Of a stretch of DNA of 64,000 nt, positions 1 to 13,400 are shown in pieces. A program made the position numbers and the translations under genes. The DNA is from Chanos chanos (Eukaryota > Chordata > Actinopteri > Gonorynchiformes > Chanidae). Location: contig NC_044498.1 of assembly GCF_902362185.1 (NCBI RefSeq), forward strand, positions 11,779,565 to 11,843,564, read 5' to 3'. The notes beneath the pieces were generated by a model. It was not told the DNA's origin. It did no database searches and saw only the letters and a list, made by a program, of their open reading frames with translations. Each line of letters starts with the position of its first letter. Position 1 is the stretch's first letter.

Positions 1-3000
1 CTGGGAATCAGAGAGCAGCGTTTCACTGGTCTTATGATCTTTCTCCTCATGGGCTGCTCTGTCTTCATGACTTCTGTGCTAAAGGTTCGTTTGGCTTCCA
101 ATCCCATTACTCCCCATAAACAATCATGTCTGTGCAGAGAAACAAAATTGTGAATCCCAAATGTAATTCTATAAATTATAATTTTCTTATAAAGACACCC
201 TTATCTCACTTGAATTTTTATTTGCATCATTAATCTAATGAAGAGTATTGAGTAATCTCTCATTTTTTGACACAATTGGACATATTTGTTTGTGTCCTAA
301 AACTTAATAAAACACTTGTCAGAATCAGAATCAGATTTGTTGACCAAATGTGTTAACCTACGTAAGGAATTTGGTTCCGGCAGTTGGTGTCTCTCTAGCA
401 ATGCAGACAATATACAGACAATGTACACGTTATTCACAGACAATACACAATAAACGCACAATATACAGATTATATACAAGACAAACAATATGCATGTGTG
501 TGTGCGTGCGTGTGTGTGTGAGGTAGTACATGCAACATTAATGTGCATCACATATGGCAATGAAATTGTATGAGTATTTGTACAATACGGTACGTGTAGA
601 TGTGAACAGGGGTATAATAACTGTCTGAAGAGACAGGAGAAGCTATGGCTTGTTATATGGGAAGAGGTAAACAGTCAAATACACAGTGTTCTACCTCCCT
701 GTAAGAAGATACTAAAGACACATGGATTCTTTTATTGCTCTGAAGGATTAGTCCAGGGATAAAAACGCAGAGGGGGAGAAGGCTTCATGAATATGTAGAA
801 TAGCTAAGCTTTGGCAGAGAGCCCTGTTTCATGTCTGTTCTCTCTTCGACTTCTGCCTGCACTATGTAGACTGGTAGTCAGATTACATGTGTTTTATCTG
901 ATCAAGAGCTTGCAGTGATTGTTTAAAATGTGCTCTATTTTTAGTTTATTCCAATGCCTGTTCTGTATGGAGTCTTCCTGTATATGGGAGCCTCGTCACT
1001 CCGGGGAATACAGGTGCTTCAGTTACATCCACATTTTTTTTCACACAATCCTTTGTTATATTAAACAGCACAAACCATATCACCCTATGGACTATGAGTA
1101 TTTTGACATGGTTTATAGACGTCCGAAATGTCTCTGTGCTTCACATTGAAGTACCAAGGATAGACTTCAAGTTTGTTCATTGTGTTTTGTAAAGGAAAAA
1201 CAATGTGTAATGTCAGATTTTTAATTTCAAACTGGTAAACCAAAAAAACTGGATCGTCCTCCACGTTCTAGATGAGTAAAGTGGTATGTGTTGGTGGTCT
1301 GTTTGCAGTTCTTTGATCGGCTGAGGTTGTTTTTCATGCCCGCAAAACATCAGCCAGACTTCATTTACCTGCGGCATGTCCCTCTGAGAAAGGTTCACCT
1401 GTTTACCATCATCCAGCTCAGCTGTTTGGTCCTACTGTGGATCATCAAAACCTCCAGAGCAGCTATCGTCTTCCCCATGATGGTAAAGCCTGTCTCTGTG
1501 TCTGCTCCGGCACGCGCGTGTGTGTCTTTCTCTGTCTCTGTCTTGTGGCGTGCAGTTTCGAGAGTCACCGAGGAAGGTTCTACTGTCTATATGAACGTTA
1601 CATCATGTGTCTACATGTCTGGGCCGTTTTGACGACCATCAGTCTACATCCACCGTCTCAGCTCTCAGATGCTTTTGTAGTTCAAAATGAATTGAATTAG
1701 TAACTGTCACTTGATTCCAAAGTCAGGCTGGCAGGCTCCATTCTCTGTTAATACCGCTGCAAGCTTTGTTTGGATGCGCTGTGAAGTGATGTTTTGTGTG
1801 CTGCACTCTGCGTCAGGTCTTGGCTCTCGTGTTTATTCGTAAGCTGTTGGACTTCATCTTCTCTAAGAGAGAGCTCAGCTGGCTGGACGACCTGATGCCC
1901 GAGAGCAAAAAGAAGAAACTGGAGGACGCGAAACAAAAGGTGCTGTCTCGTCTTTCTCCCCCTCAGCTGTCGACTGCTTCTGCACAATCCTAGCCGCTTT
2001 AAACTAATTTTAGAAAAGAACACGTTTCTCTGTGTTCCCGTGGTTCAGACATTTGTGGGTTCTAATAGGAAACTGATGTTCTCTCTCAGGAGGATCAGAA
2101 CACTGTCTTAGAGGACGAAGTCATTGTGCAAGTCCCACTGGAGGGACATTACAAGTATGTGATCGGACTGCTTTTGATTACAGGAGGGTTACATATGTTG
2201 TCACAAGTCTCATTTAGGTCACAGACTATGCCGACAATCTGACCTGCATGACATCATAAGTTACAGACACTTATAACGTGCTGTTGAATGCTGTAGACAT
2301 TCGCTTTTTGAGATACAGTGTGTTAGTGTAAGATGAGTGATGTTTATTGTTTTCTGTTTTGTTGTCAGGGATGACCCATCTACTGTAAACATTTCGGACG
2401 AGATGACTAAAGCCTCTTTCGGAAATGTGTGGAAAAGTCTCAACACAGAAAACGCCAAAAAAGATCAAAGCTCAAAAAGGTTGGAATTCATAACGTGATG
2501 AAACGTTTAAAGTATTTATACACTCTTTAATGGAAGGCAGTCTCTGCTCAGTGTTTAGTAACTCTGTTAAGGCTCAGTAAAGCAATATCATATGGGAAAC
2601 TTTGAACATGTATTTATGCATCAGGCAAGATCAGTACTATATCCTACTGCTTTACATTCATATTTTATGAATACAAAATGTGAAAGGTTATTCAAGGTCT
2701 TCCCTGAACAGGCTACCTGGGTTCACCGCAGATTAGGCTGTGGAGTAAAAGGAAAGAAGCTTAGTCTCATGACTCCTTCAGTAGATTTTTAGTCCTTTAT
2801 TTAACCACAATGGGACTATTGAGCGCGCTTGATGTTTTTTTAAGGGTGCCATTCTGAGGGGTAGGGACTCGAACTCGTAATCCTCTAGTATTTGGTACAG
2901 GTCCACTGCGTAGCATTTTCTGCCCCTTGAACTTCAACACCTGAACCACATTCTGTGCATAGTGTGAAACGACAGACAAGACTTGCCCTGTGAATATTCT

Positions 3001-3326
3001 AAGTGTGATGGTTTATAAATAAACGAATTCCCCTAAAGTCCCTGCGTTTCAAACCGTATTCCTGTAATTTCCTCTGTAGTGTGATAATCAGAAAAACTCT
3101 GCTCAGTCTCAGTGGAGATCTTCTGACTATTGCTCCTTTCTTAACTGAACTTGTCATTCTGTATCACCCATAAGCTCCCAATCCTAATCACTCAGATGCA
3201 GGTTTTTCAGAGGTAAGACCCCCAACCACAGCCGCCGGCATGTCATGGTGGTCCATTTTCTTTTTTAGTTTGGCACTGACCAGTAATGCAGTTCGTCATG
3301 CCTGATATAGAGCCCATTTTAAAGGA

Positions 3327-3377
<51 letters not shown>

Positions 3378-4069
3378 GGTTGGTTTGGAGACAGTTAAAA
3401 AATATCTTGGCGCACGTTTTGAACTGTTAGTTAGACTTAAAACACCTGCGTGTTTGCCAGGCAAAGACGGTGTGATATTAAAGAAACTGGCTTTATATTG
3501 AGCTGATGAGGACTGCATTAAAATTCTCCCGGCCATGACGCTGCTGCTGTCACACCTGTTTGACTGTGGGCTGTGGGCTGTATGTGGGTGTTCTGGTTTT
3601 GGTCAGCGCAAAGCATGATGGGAGGGTCAGGTGCATGAGTTTGTGGGACTGAGATGCATGACACAGTTCAGTGAACAAGCATGAGTCATTTTGCAAGGTT
3701 TAGTCATAAGGTCATGGATACTGGTATTATTGAGCATGCTGGCATGATGCTTTTGCTTCTAATTACAGTTCCTATAAGCCTTCACATGCTGATACTCCAT
3801 CAACTAGCAAGAGCTGGTTTGAGGAGTAATGTAGCCCAGTAACAGTGAGAGAAAGAGATGATCTCTTATGTAAACCTTTAAAAGGGGCATGAGAATGAAC
3901 TCTTGCCAAGTGTTGAGCTAGTCATACAGTGTCATAGGATGAAATGTCACTCATTTCTCTTTGTCTCTCTCTTTCTCTTTTCAGTTCTCCTGTGGGGGGG
4001 ACCAGAACTAGAATAGTGGAGAGTGTGGAGGATGATGAAAAAGACTTGGACAGAGAGACTAGTTTGTGA
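1..4069 (+). CDS. slc4a10: Slc4a10-like sodium-bicarbonate transporter, 3' part
   Basis: C-terminal part of an electroneutral Na+-coupled bicarbonate transporter (NBCn2/NCBE type), a plasma-membrane pH regulator of neurons and epithelia. Seven coding exons fit GT-AG rules: 1-84 (runs off the left edge), 945-1013, 1309-1482, 1817-1939, 2090-2154, 2369-2479 and 3985-4069, with all phases joining. They encode the last membrane spans, including the family signature [20 protein letters not shown], then a Lys-rich cytoplasmic tail ([16 protein letters not shown]). The stretch [20 protein letters not shown] separates SLC4A10 from SLC4A7, A8 and A4 as I recall those proteins. The final exon ends in Glu-Thr-Ser-Leu, a class I PDZ-binding motif used by some SLC4 splice forms. 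The upstream two-thirds of the gene lies outside the window. The adjacent gcg and dpp4 match the SLC4A10 neighbourhood in other vertebrates. Confidence 0.93.
317..490 (+). repeat. Dispersed teleost repeat in slc4a10 intron
   Basis: The stretch opens with a doubled AGAATC unit, then a 'TTTGTTGACCAAATG ... AAGGAATTTG' core, then ACAGACAATATACA-type A/C-rich repeats. I recognise this layout from a very common, unclassified fish interspersed repeat, but cannot assign a family. It sits in the intron between the first two exons seen. Confidence 0.5.
3325..3378 (+). repeat. (GAAA)n microsatellite
   Basis: About 13 GAAA units in the last slc4a10 intron. The open frame across it (poly-Lys/Glu/Arg) is an artefact of the repeat. 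Confidence 0.95.
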
Positions 4070-4206
4070 TGTTTAATCTCTGTCACACTGATTTTAAAAA
4101 AAAAACACACTGTATTGTGCCACTGCCCTGCACTACTGTACGTTTCTGTCATGTCAATCTTTGTGTCCAAGTAATTGTTCATGTTCTTTATGTATGTGTG
4201 TGCCGG

Positions 4207-4208
<2 letters not shown>

Positions 4209-4281
<73 letters not shown>
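4209..4281 (+). repeat. (TG)n microsatellite
   Basis: Long TG tract with one TA interruption, 140 bases after the slc4a10 stop, inside the probable 3'UTR. Confidence 0.95.
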
Positions 4282-4284
<3 letters not shown>

Positions 4285-5819
4285 CACGGTTGTTTTAAAA
4301 TGCAGTAATGCCAGTTCTGGTCTAATGGTCCAACTTAGTTTTCACCTGTAGGAATTTTACAATTTTGAGCTACTTTTGTTTTACAATAGTATGTATTTTG
4401 TATGTTTTGTATTTTTTGAGAGTAGATTACTATCCTTTTGAAAATCTTTGTCAGTATCAGATATATGTTGATTTATAAAATGTATGTACTAAAAAAAAAC
4501 ATAAGCACTTCATATAAAAGTCACAACAAAATGTTAATAATCACCAGTATCACCCGTAGTCTGTTAGAAAGTTATAAATTGACTAGCATATCATTCTGCC
4601 ATATCACTGTCCATTCACGCAGTTCCAAATCTAACATATTTTCTAATCACAGAGATAAAATGCATTTTCAAGACGTTCAAAAATATATGTATGTAATAAG
4701 TGTTCTATAACCTTCTGAAAATAGGTTTTCAAGTGTTAAACTAACAGAATATTTGACATTTATTTGTTGTATTTTCCATCAGAATCATGACCAACCATTT
4801 TTATGGCAGCAGTTTTACTGAATAGTTCTGTATGATCCATTTTACTGTGCAGTTTCTCTGAAACCGCTGAAGAACAAGGGCCCGGATAAAACTTATTTAG
4901 GACCAAGTCGTTTTCTGTAGACTCACATTTTATAGCTGTGCTAAAGATACAATGGCAATTCCTAAACACTTGTATTCTTTATATGTTGAACACAAAGTCG
5001 ACCAAATGGACGACAGCGGGACACAAAGAACACACACTGTATTTGTTGTAAGTGTTGCCAGTTCCTATATATTTTAATACTTATATTTTATGGAAGGTTT
5101 TAAAACAACTGTGCAAATATAGACGACAAAGTTGACATATATTTTGTTAAAACACGAATAATGTCTAGATGTTTAACATGTGAGGTCTAGATGAGTGTTG
5201 CCTATTGCTGTTCTCCTGCTGTTCTTGAGTACCAGCGGTCAAACATACAACTGTAACTCCTTACGTGAACCCTGCATGTTTCAGCATAAGGAGATTTTGT
5301 GATCTAAACACACAGATTATGTAACTGTGCTGATGGAAATCATACAGACAAGTGGTCACTTTGATAGAGATGCAATAATAATCCTTTTCATAAGCAGGGC
5401 ATTATATCTTAACGTATATATCATGTCATAAAATGCACTTAAATCTGATATTCATCTGTACATGTTAATGTGTATTTTATTCATGTGTAAAGTATTAATG
5501 TAACATAAAAAAATGTCTATTTAATGTTTATTCAGACTGAAATGATTATGTCACAGAGAGAGAAAGAGAGAATATCTTCTTCATGTCAGAATAACTGTGT
5601 CTCACTTGCTGATTGTTGGGTTTGTTTAGAAACTGGTACTTTCATTTCGACTGAAAAGTATTAAATTCATTAAGAATTTTGAATAATGCAACATTTTGGT
5701 TTGATTCATTGCATAAATTCAGTATTATTTCCCAGGAGTTGTTTGCAGTGTAAATCACAACATCCTAAATGTATCATTCTAACTGTGATATATTTTTCAA
5801 CATACTGAACGTGAAATTC

Positions 5820-5825
5820 AATAAA
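5820..5825 (+). terminator. Candidate poly(A) signal of slc4a10
   Basis: An AATAAA lies 1.75 kb after the slc4a10 stop codon with no gene in between. If used, it gives a long, AT-rich 3'UTR that includes the TG microsatellite at 4209-4281. No transcript evidence is available here. Confidence 0.4.
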
Positions 5826-8800
5826 CTGACTGGTACCTTATTTAATAGAGGTTAGGAAGTTCTTAAGCAGATTTTTTTAACTCTTTGAGTGAGATTTTGA
5901 TGATGATGATGATGATGATACAGATTGATGATGTTTGTGTTCAAATAATGCTTTCTCAAAAAAGAGCATGTTTCACTCATGCATGGATACAACACACAAC
6001 TACATGGATACAACATGGATACAGTGGAAGGAGGTCAAAACCTTTCTGTCAAGGTGAAAATTTCAAAGGAGAAAGAATGGTTGTTCTTCCACTTATACGA
6101 GCACACACACACACACCTGAGCAGAGACACATAGACACAAAACTCACTGTAACATGTGCGTCAACACAGAGCAAAAACTGCATACAGACTTAAACGCTAA
6201 AAATCTTTCCCCGTCTTCCTAATTTGGAATACTTGATTCGCTTTATTGTTTTATTTCCTCCACCACTGCATTATTGCTGCCAGTGTGGGACGGTGAGAAC
6301 TAGGGCACTCAGTCTTGATGCAAGATTTCTCTAGATTTGCGTGCCATGAAATCCCCATTGATGCTAGGAGTCACTGAATATATTGGCAAAGAGCATGCTT
6401 CTGTCCGGGTGACCAGCCCAGAACACTGCCAGTTGTGTTCATAGCAACACACATCCCACCTGGTGGTAATGCCGAGGTTCAAACACTGGGGCGCGGTATC
6501 ATTTTCACTGCACCTGTCCTTTTTAATGAAATGAAATGAAAAAGCTCAGCCTATGAAAGACATCAAAGATCTTCAAGCTGCAAATCTGAATATAACGAGA
6601 ATACCAAATACTGACTAATTTTGCTTGTCTCAGTTCTCTTAATGGCAATAACTCCCTTTATGTTCCTGCTTTTAATTGTTACCAGGGTGCTCACATAGAC
6701 AATATAAGAAATATAAAACAAATATATTCACCCCATTGTTCAGTGCAACATTTATTATGTCTTCACTCAATCAAACCCATCTGATCCGTGGCCATAAGAA
6801 AACGAAGCATTTTAATGCATGGACAACCATTGACATAATCTGATATATGTTTATTGCTGTATGTGAATATGCTGACCGTACAGTCTCACCCCAGCATAAG
6901 CATCAGCATCAGACTCTTCTCTTATCTCAGCAGACGAGGGACAAACTGAGACTTCTCCACAAACATCAGACACTCATCAAATAGACAAAAGGCAAACCAT
7001 GAAAATACACACATACACACACAGCAGAAGTGCCTCAAAGGATTAGGTTAACTGGACCACATACTCTATTTACCACTGGTCACAAGGAGATTGTAATCCC
7101 AACTGGACTTTATGAAGAACAGAATGAATAGTGACATTTTTTTTAAATGTCATTGTTCAGCATCAATGCTCTATTAATTTGATAACCATGTAAAAGGACA
7201 ATGGAAGGTTTGTGTGAGTAGCTCCAGTGCTACAGTTCCTAACACTAACCCAATTCCTTACCGTAACAATTTATGAATTTCAGCCTTACTTGCAGCATTT
7301 TTAAATGAAATGACATCTGCGAGGTCACGTTGAAAAATGAAAATTAGAATTGAAAATAGACAAATGGTGACCCCACTTGGACAGACGATGGAATTGCAGT
7401 TATGCCAAATACTGACATTTTCCCCATTAACATTGCTTTTCAATGGGTCAGTGTTTGGAAACTTTATGACATCAGTTTGCTTAGCACATCATTAGCATGT
7501 GCATTGGCCTATGAGACTCCATTACACTGTGTGCACTGTTGTCACAGACTTGGTGAAAATGGTCCCCTTAATCTTCCCACTACAGATGTCTGTTTCACAG
7601 TATTTGGGGCAGAATGTGTGGGTTCTTCTCTTGGTTAAGTAAAACAGTAGGGTGTAAGAGTCCAGCACAAAGTAATGTAATGTAAGACGTTAAAGCAGAC
7701 AGAGTAGAACCAACCTTTGACAGTGCTAATCCCAATTTTACTCAAATTCTCACACTCACTGTACCTCCAAACACAGCACCATCACTGCAAATATCTATTT
7801 GTCCCAGAGTTAAAGATCATTTTTTAATATGTGTGGATATGTTTAGACCTTTTCAGACTGAAACACAGCTTTTATTGAAAAAACAGAGGGGTCTTCAGCA
7901 ATTTGGTCCAAACGCTAAAACCCTGGTAGTTCATGGGCTTACTGGTCCCCCAGGCTATGACATCTGCAAAATGCAAATCAATTTTTTGAGTATTGCATCC
8001 TTTTGCATTCACACATTTTCAGACAATTACTTGTGAGGTACACTACTGGATGGGAGAGAAATTACTGTGTAGAGATGACAGATTACTGAACATGGTGAAC
8101 CATTTCAAAACTTCAGTAAGTTACAGTTACAGTTACAATAGTTTTGTCACATGCATTCATGTTGAGTAAAACAGAACAAACATTATGTCAGTACCAACTG
8201 AAATACCATCTGATTAAAAACTACAGTAAAAAATTCCGAACCCTGACTAGGATAGATCAGCCCCTGGGTTATGGGTACAGCACAGATCCATTGTGCCACT
8301 CTGCTGTGATGCAGACCACATAAGACTAGAACCCACAGTCCACTAGGGCCTATTGTCAACTTAATCATGTAAATTATGTCCAATATACACTAGCTGATGT
8401 GGAATACAGCTCAATGATAAAAAATGACACAGTACTGTGAGGCATAGTTGAAGGAGTGAGAATGTGCTGAGGACACTGGATAGGTGGTCTCAAGTCACCC
8501 GAAAAGAGACTGATTATGGCAAAGGTTTTATGAAGTGATAAACAGTTCCTGTAAGTTCCTTTTAAATTTGTTTTAGTATAAAATCAGTGCTATAGTAATT
8601 AGAGCCAGTCTGATTTAAAAAAAAATGAACTGAAAAGGTAAGCTTTTGATTATAAGTGGAAAATTGGGAGGCATTCAGCAGTTTTCAAGGCTTTTGAAGG
8701 ATTATTCCACCGTTTTGGAGTCAGTTAGAGGAAGAATATAATGATTCTCATCCATCTGAATCGTGTTTAGTAGAGGGTGCTCTCGCTCCACTGAACTCTG

Positions 8801-9349
8801 AACTGCAGGAACAGCATGTCTCAGTCACACCACTGGGCTTTCACACAGCCCACATGGGCGTAATACCCACAATCCACTGGGGTCTAAAGGAAAAGATCAA
8901 TTTAATTCTCTGACAGATCAGTAATGTTCTTTTTTTCAAAAAAAAAAATTAAAATGCATAACAATATAGAACTTAGCGCACGTCCAATTAAAAAAAAAGG
9001 GAGAGAGAGCAGATAAAGTGAGTTTTCAGTGAAAAGTTGGCAGGCATTCAATTGGTGCCATTTTGGCGTCAGTGATGGCACTTATTCATCAGGAGTTTTT
9101 CCTTCTAAAACAATCTTTTTAGGACCCTTGGCTTAATATCAGCCAGGTGCAGGGGTCATCTCCAACGTCAGACCTCTGCCTAAAGGGCTGAGTCAAGTCA
9201 CCCGAATTAAGTTTGGAAGACTAAGCATCGGAAGCGTAAAAACCAGGCTATGTTTTGCTGAGAATGCTTTTGGTCCATTGATTTCTGAGTTATGGGGCCA
9301 GATTGGCTTTCATCATTGACCATATGGAACAGAGTAGAATCTCCATGAT
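5826..9349. other. Gene-poor spacer with old repeats
   Basis: No coding exon recognised on either strand. It contains short A-rich and CA tracts and, from about 8220 on, two or more diverged copies of the same sequence blocks (see findings). In humans this interval, between SLC4A10 and GCG, holds DPP4; nothing DPP4-like is seen here. Confidence 0.6.
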
Positions 9350-9534
9350 CAGGGAGCAGTTGGGGGGTTAACTGCCTTGCTCAAGGGCATTTCAGCTGTG
9401 GATGTTGAGGGAGGGGAAAGCACTGTTCACCCCCTCCCCCCGCCCACGCTTTTCCAGCCGGTCCAGGGGGACTGAACCAGCAACCTTCCAGTCGCAAGCC
9501 CGCATCTCGAACCGTTAGGCCACAGCTGCCTCCC
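9350..9534 (-). repeat. tRNA-derived SINE
   Basis: Read on the minus strand, the element begins at about 9534 with a tRNA-like head. It has an A-box-like TGGCCTAACGG and a B-box-like GGTTCAGTCCC with about 40 bases between them. After the head comes a GC-rich stretch and then a CCCTTGAGCAAGGCA...TTAACCCCC body typical of a common fish SINE. Both polymerase III boxes are recognisable. Target-site duplications were not found. Confidence 0.7.
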
Positions 9535-10373
9535 GATGTCTGCTCTGTTGACTGTCACCTGTCAATTAAGCGATGTCAGCACATTCTCACTCCTTCAGCA
9601 ACTCTTTCTGTGCTGGAAATAATTAATAGAGGATAAGATGATTTTCAAAAAAAAAAAAAAAAAAGAACATAAGGATTTTAGCATGAGCTTGGCCCTTTTT
9701 GTCTTTGCAGACGTTTGTATTTCCCCTTCTTTCTTTTCTTTCAGTCTGTTTGCTTCAGCAGGATCAAACACCTGACTGGCAATACGTTTTTCATGTTTAC
9801 CGCCCTGCCGACTCTTCTTTTTTCTTTCCGTCAGTTTGCATGTATCTTCATTATCTATGTTTTATACTCGCTCTTGTCTGAGTTTTCCTCTTTTTCACCT
9901 TCTGTCTGGTTTTGAGTGTCTTTTTGACTCTGTGTATAAGGTTTTGAGTGTCTTTTTGTTTCTGTGTACATGCATCTGACTGTTCTGTTGACTCTTGACC
10001 CTGACTTTGATGTCCTCAACTCTGAGCATTGCAGAGTTAGTCTCCATGGCAATGGTCAGTGGTACATTCCTGGGCAAATGCTGAACAAAGCTGATTGGTT
10101 CACATGGCACTTCTAGTCGCTCCCTCCTAAAGCATGCAGCAATGCAATCGTACGGTTAGTGAGGTATACACATAGTTATACAAGCATTTGTAAATTATGA
10201 CTGGAGTTACCTGTTTTTTGCTCTCACTCCAATTCAAGTGCAAGTATGCTACATGTTTATTTATAGATAGTCATGAGTATAATAAATCACAACCAGCATT
10301 TATCACATTACACAGCAAATTCAGCTGAGAGCGTCACAAGTCTGTCTGAACTTTTTTCTTGATGGACATGCCT

Positions 10374-10407
<34 letters not shown>

Positions 10408-13400
10408 CCTCTCTTTTTTTTCTCTTTGCATCGATACTCATAGCTCCACCTCAAGAGGAATTCGGACCGAATGGAGCATATGACAGATGAGCTGGTCCAA
10501 GGTGGACAGTTATAGATACAGTGTGCAGTGGTTGTCAGTGATGTAGGTGAATTTGGGAAAAGGGCTCCTGTGAGCCATGCACGTGAGTAATCGTACATGT
10601 TCAACCGTTCAATCGCGCAATAACCTCCAATAAACACCACACCCTAATCACACCCAAATTCACATTCAGTCAGGGGCAAAACTTTCAGTAGAATTACCAA
10701 CAAGCATGAGTCATCTTCAGGAATGAATCATCCAATCACTTTTATTTTCTACCTGTTCACTGTAAAATGGATTTTATGGATGTGAGAGTTTAATATATAA
10801 TATATAATGAACTTCACGAATGACCCGTTAAAGCTCTTTCAATTTTTGCATGAGTATTTGGATAACGTGCTGACCTAGCAAGACAGCTGCAGGAAGTAGT
10901 TCCTCATCTCCCTGTTCTTGGTTTGACTGTTTCTGAGCGAGACTATGTTTGAGAGAGGAAACTGTGAAACATACACAGAACGGGACGAGGACAAATGTTC
11001 TAGGTCTCTGAAGAAACTAAAATGACTGAAGAGTCTTTCTGACATGGTCGATATGAAGAGGGGATGCTTGGAACTGTCAAGAGTTTTGGCAACTGTTGCA
11101 GCTCACAAATGCCTCCAAGTACGCTAATGTAGTGCAAAGAATGTTCAAAAGAATGTGTTGATAATAATGATCTTACTGTGTCTAAATATGAAGGAGTGTG
11201 CTCATACTCAGCGCACGGATATAACCTCTATAGAAGAAATATATAGAATCCCCCAATATTGTTTAAACCAGAACATTTGTTTGTGTTTTGTACAACCCCT
11301 TTTAACAAATTAGCATTCCAACGTTTTTCTCTCCAGTGTGTTTTTATGTAGCTCCTCTTTGCTCAGCCTGAGTAGAAGGATATCATTGAAATGAGACAGA
11401 TTTTCCCTGAGTTGAAGTTCTTGGAACTTGAAGAGAATCAGCCTCTCTCGTTCTGCATAGATCTTACAGTTCTGAACCAGCAAAGAGAGGCCTATCAGCT
11501 TCTAGAAAATATGTTGAGGATGGTGGATATCTGCCTAGGTCAGCTCTACTTGATATGACACTGAGCCATAGTAAGGAAACACACTAAAGGAGTAAGAATC
11601 TCCACGATCTTCCAAAACTCGGCCCGGCTTTTTTTTTTTTTTTGCAATTTTCATTTGATTTGATTGTATTTTTTATCTTCTAAAACAGACAATGTTTCTA
11701 CACAAGCAGAACCAAGTGTCTACACAAGCATCTTTGAACAGTGAAAAACAGGTTTCCTGAGACCTGGTAATGAATTTGTTGCTATAATCAAGAACTCCAG
11801 AAAAATAAGGTACAGCACATTCTTCAAGTCATCATTTGCTGTCTGACAAATGACATCTACTAGCAGGTGGCTTTTCCCAAACCTAATAGGTCTCTCCCAA
11901 ATCACAACAAAAATGATCATCATCAGAGGTCCTGGTCTTCGAGTAATCCTTCAGAGCTCTCCTTTTGTAAACCTCACTTTTCGGGTAAACCGAATCCAGG
12001 AACAAAAGAATACAAAAAACACATTAAAAAATCAGGTATTGTTGTCAGCGTTTCAGATGGGTAAGATGATAAGTGAAGAGCTAGTACAAAAGTCGATGAA
12101 TGGACTGAATGGAGAAGCCCATCACCCAGCAGGGAACGTCCTTCCTTTCTCAGTGGCAGTTGTAGCAGCTATCATTTCCACATTACACCATCGATAATGA
12201 TCATTAAGCACATATTTTCTTTTATAGTGTTGACTGAGCAGTAAGAGATGTGTTGTGGTTACCAGTGGATTCTTGCCTCAGACTAAGGGTCCTTTTGTCA
12301 CTTCAATGGGTGCAGTCCCACTACAGAACAAACAGAAATTTAACATCCTCATCACCTCATGTGAATCCCCCTTAATTAGTGGCAACTGTTTCTGACATTC
12401 AGTAACCCATTGAGTAGACATCTAAACCACAATCATTACTTCTTTTGTTTGAAATGTTATTTGTTATTTAAATGGCAAATGTCAACGATGTCGTGCCTTA
12501 TTCGAGACCCTTGACCTCCTTAAGACAAAGCATGTGCATCCTATAGGCAGCTTGGGCCAAACACAGGCCAAACAGACGAATGTCTATGTGACCAGGAACA
12601 AGACATCACAAAACTAGGATGAGTTACGCCCAAAGTTTCCTTCCTGTCATTCATCTTATTCAATATCAGAGTTTCCCAACCCCAGAGATCCTTCTTCTGC
12701 TCCTCCCCAGCATCAGCACGCCTGGTCTATTAATCACCAAGACTAAATTAGCTGAAACGATGGAGTGATTTCCTTCGCAAGAATGAAAATGTGCGGTAAA
12801 CTGGTGAGAGTAGGTCTCAATAGGAAAATGGTGTTATGTAGTCTGTGTATCAACCGCAACCATGTCAGGGGAACCGATTTCATCAAACATGAAGGCTTGA
12901 TTTATTCTGCAACGGTGCTTCAGGATTTGGTGCGTGATGGCGAGAGAGGCTCTCCCATCACTCTTGATTTCTTTAAACGGCAGGTTCACCAGCACAGTGG
13001 TGACTGGCCTAATCTTTGATAGATACTTTGGTCATAATCAACCTGATGAAGTGCAAATGAACAATTAAAAAAATTGCCTTAAGCAGACCTTACCTTTGCC
13101 AAAACTTTATTCATGATTTGTGGAGAAAATGTTTGTGATGTTTGTCGGAGGTCTAGAGGTTTTTCAGAGAAATGTAAATGTAGTGGATGTAGTGGATGAG
13201 ATGAGGTAAATGAAAATATTGAATCAAACGACATTTTATTAGTTCATGGAAATACTATACGTGGTCAACTGTGCCTCTAATGAGATTTTCTTCTCCACGT
13301 CGTCACAAAGGGCAGGAAACCGGGACATTCACCTCCACTGAATGACACACATAATATGAGCTATGAGCACTCAAGCTAAATGGGTAAAAGGGTAAAGTCT

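Noticed and set aside
2838-2925. tRNA-like stretch on the minus strand with GAGTTCGAGTCCC
   Set aside because: A B-box-like motif is present, but the T-arm does not pair and no A box is clear; at best an old SINE remnant.
12765-13019. 84-residue open frame in the slc4a10-gcg spacer
   Set aside because: No family resemblance, no splice sites in keeping with an exon, no nearby promoter or poly(A) signal.
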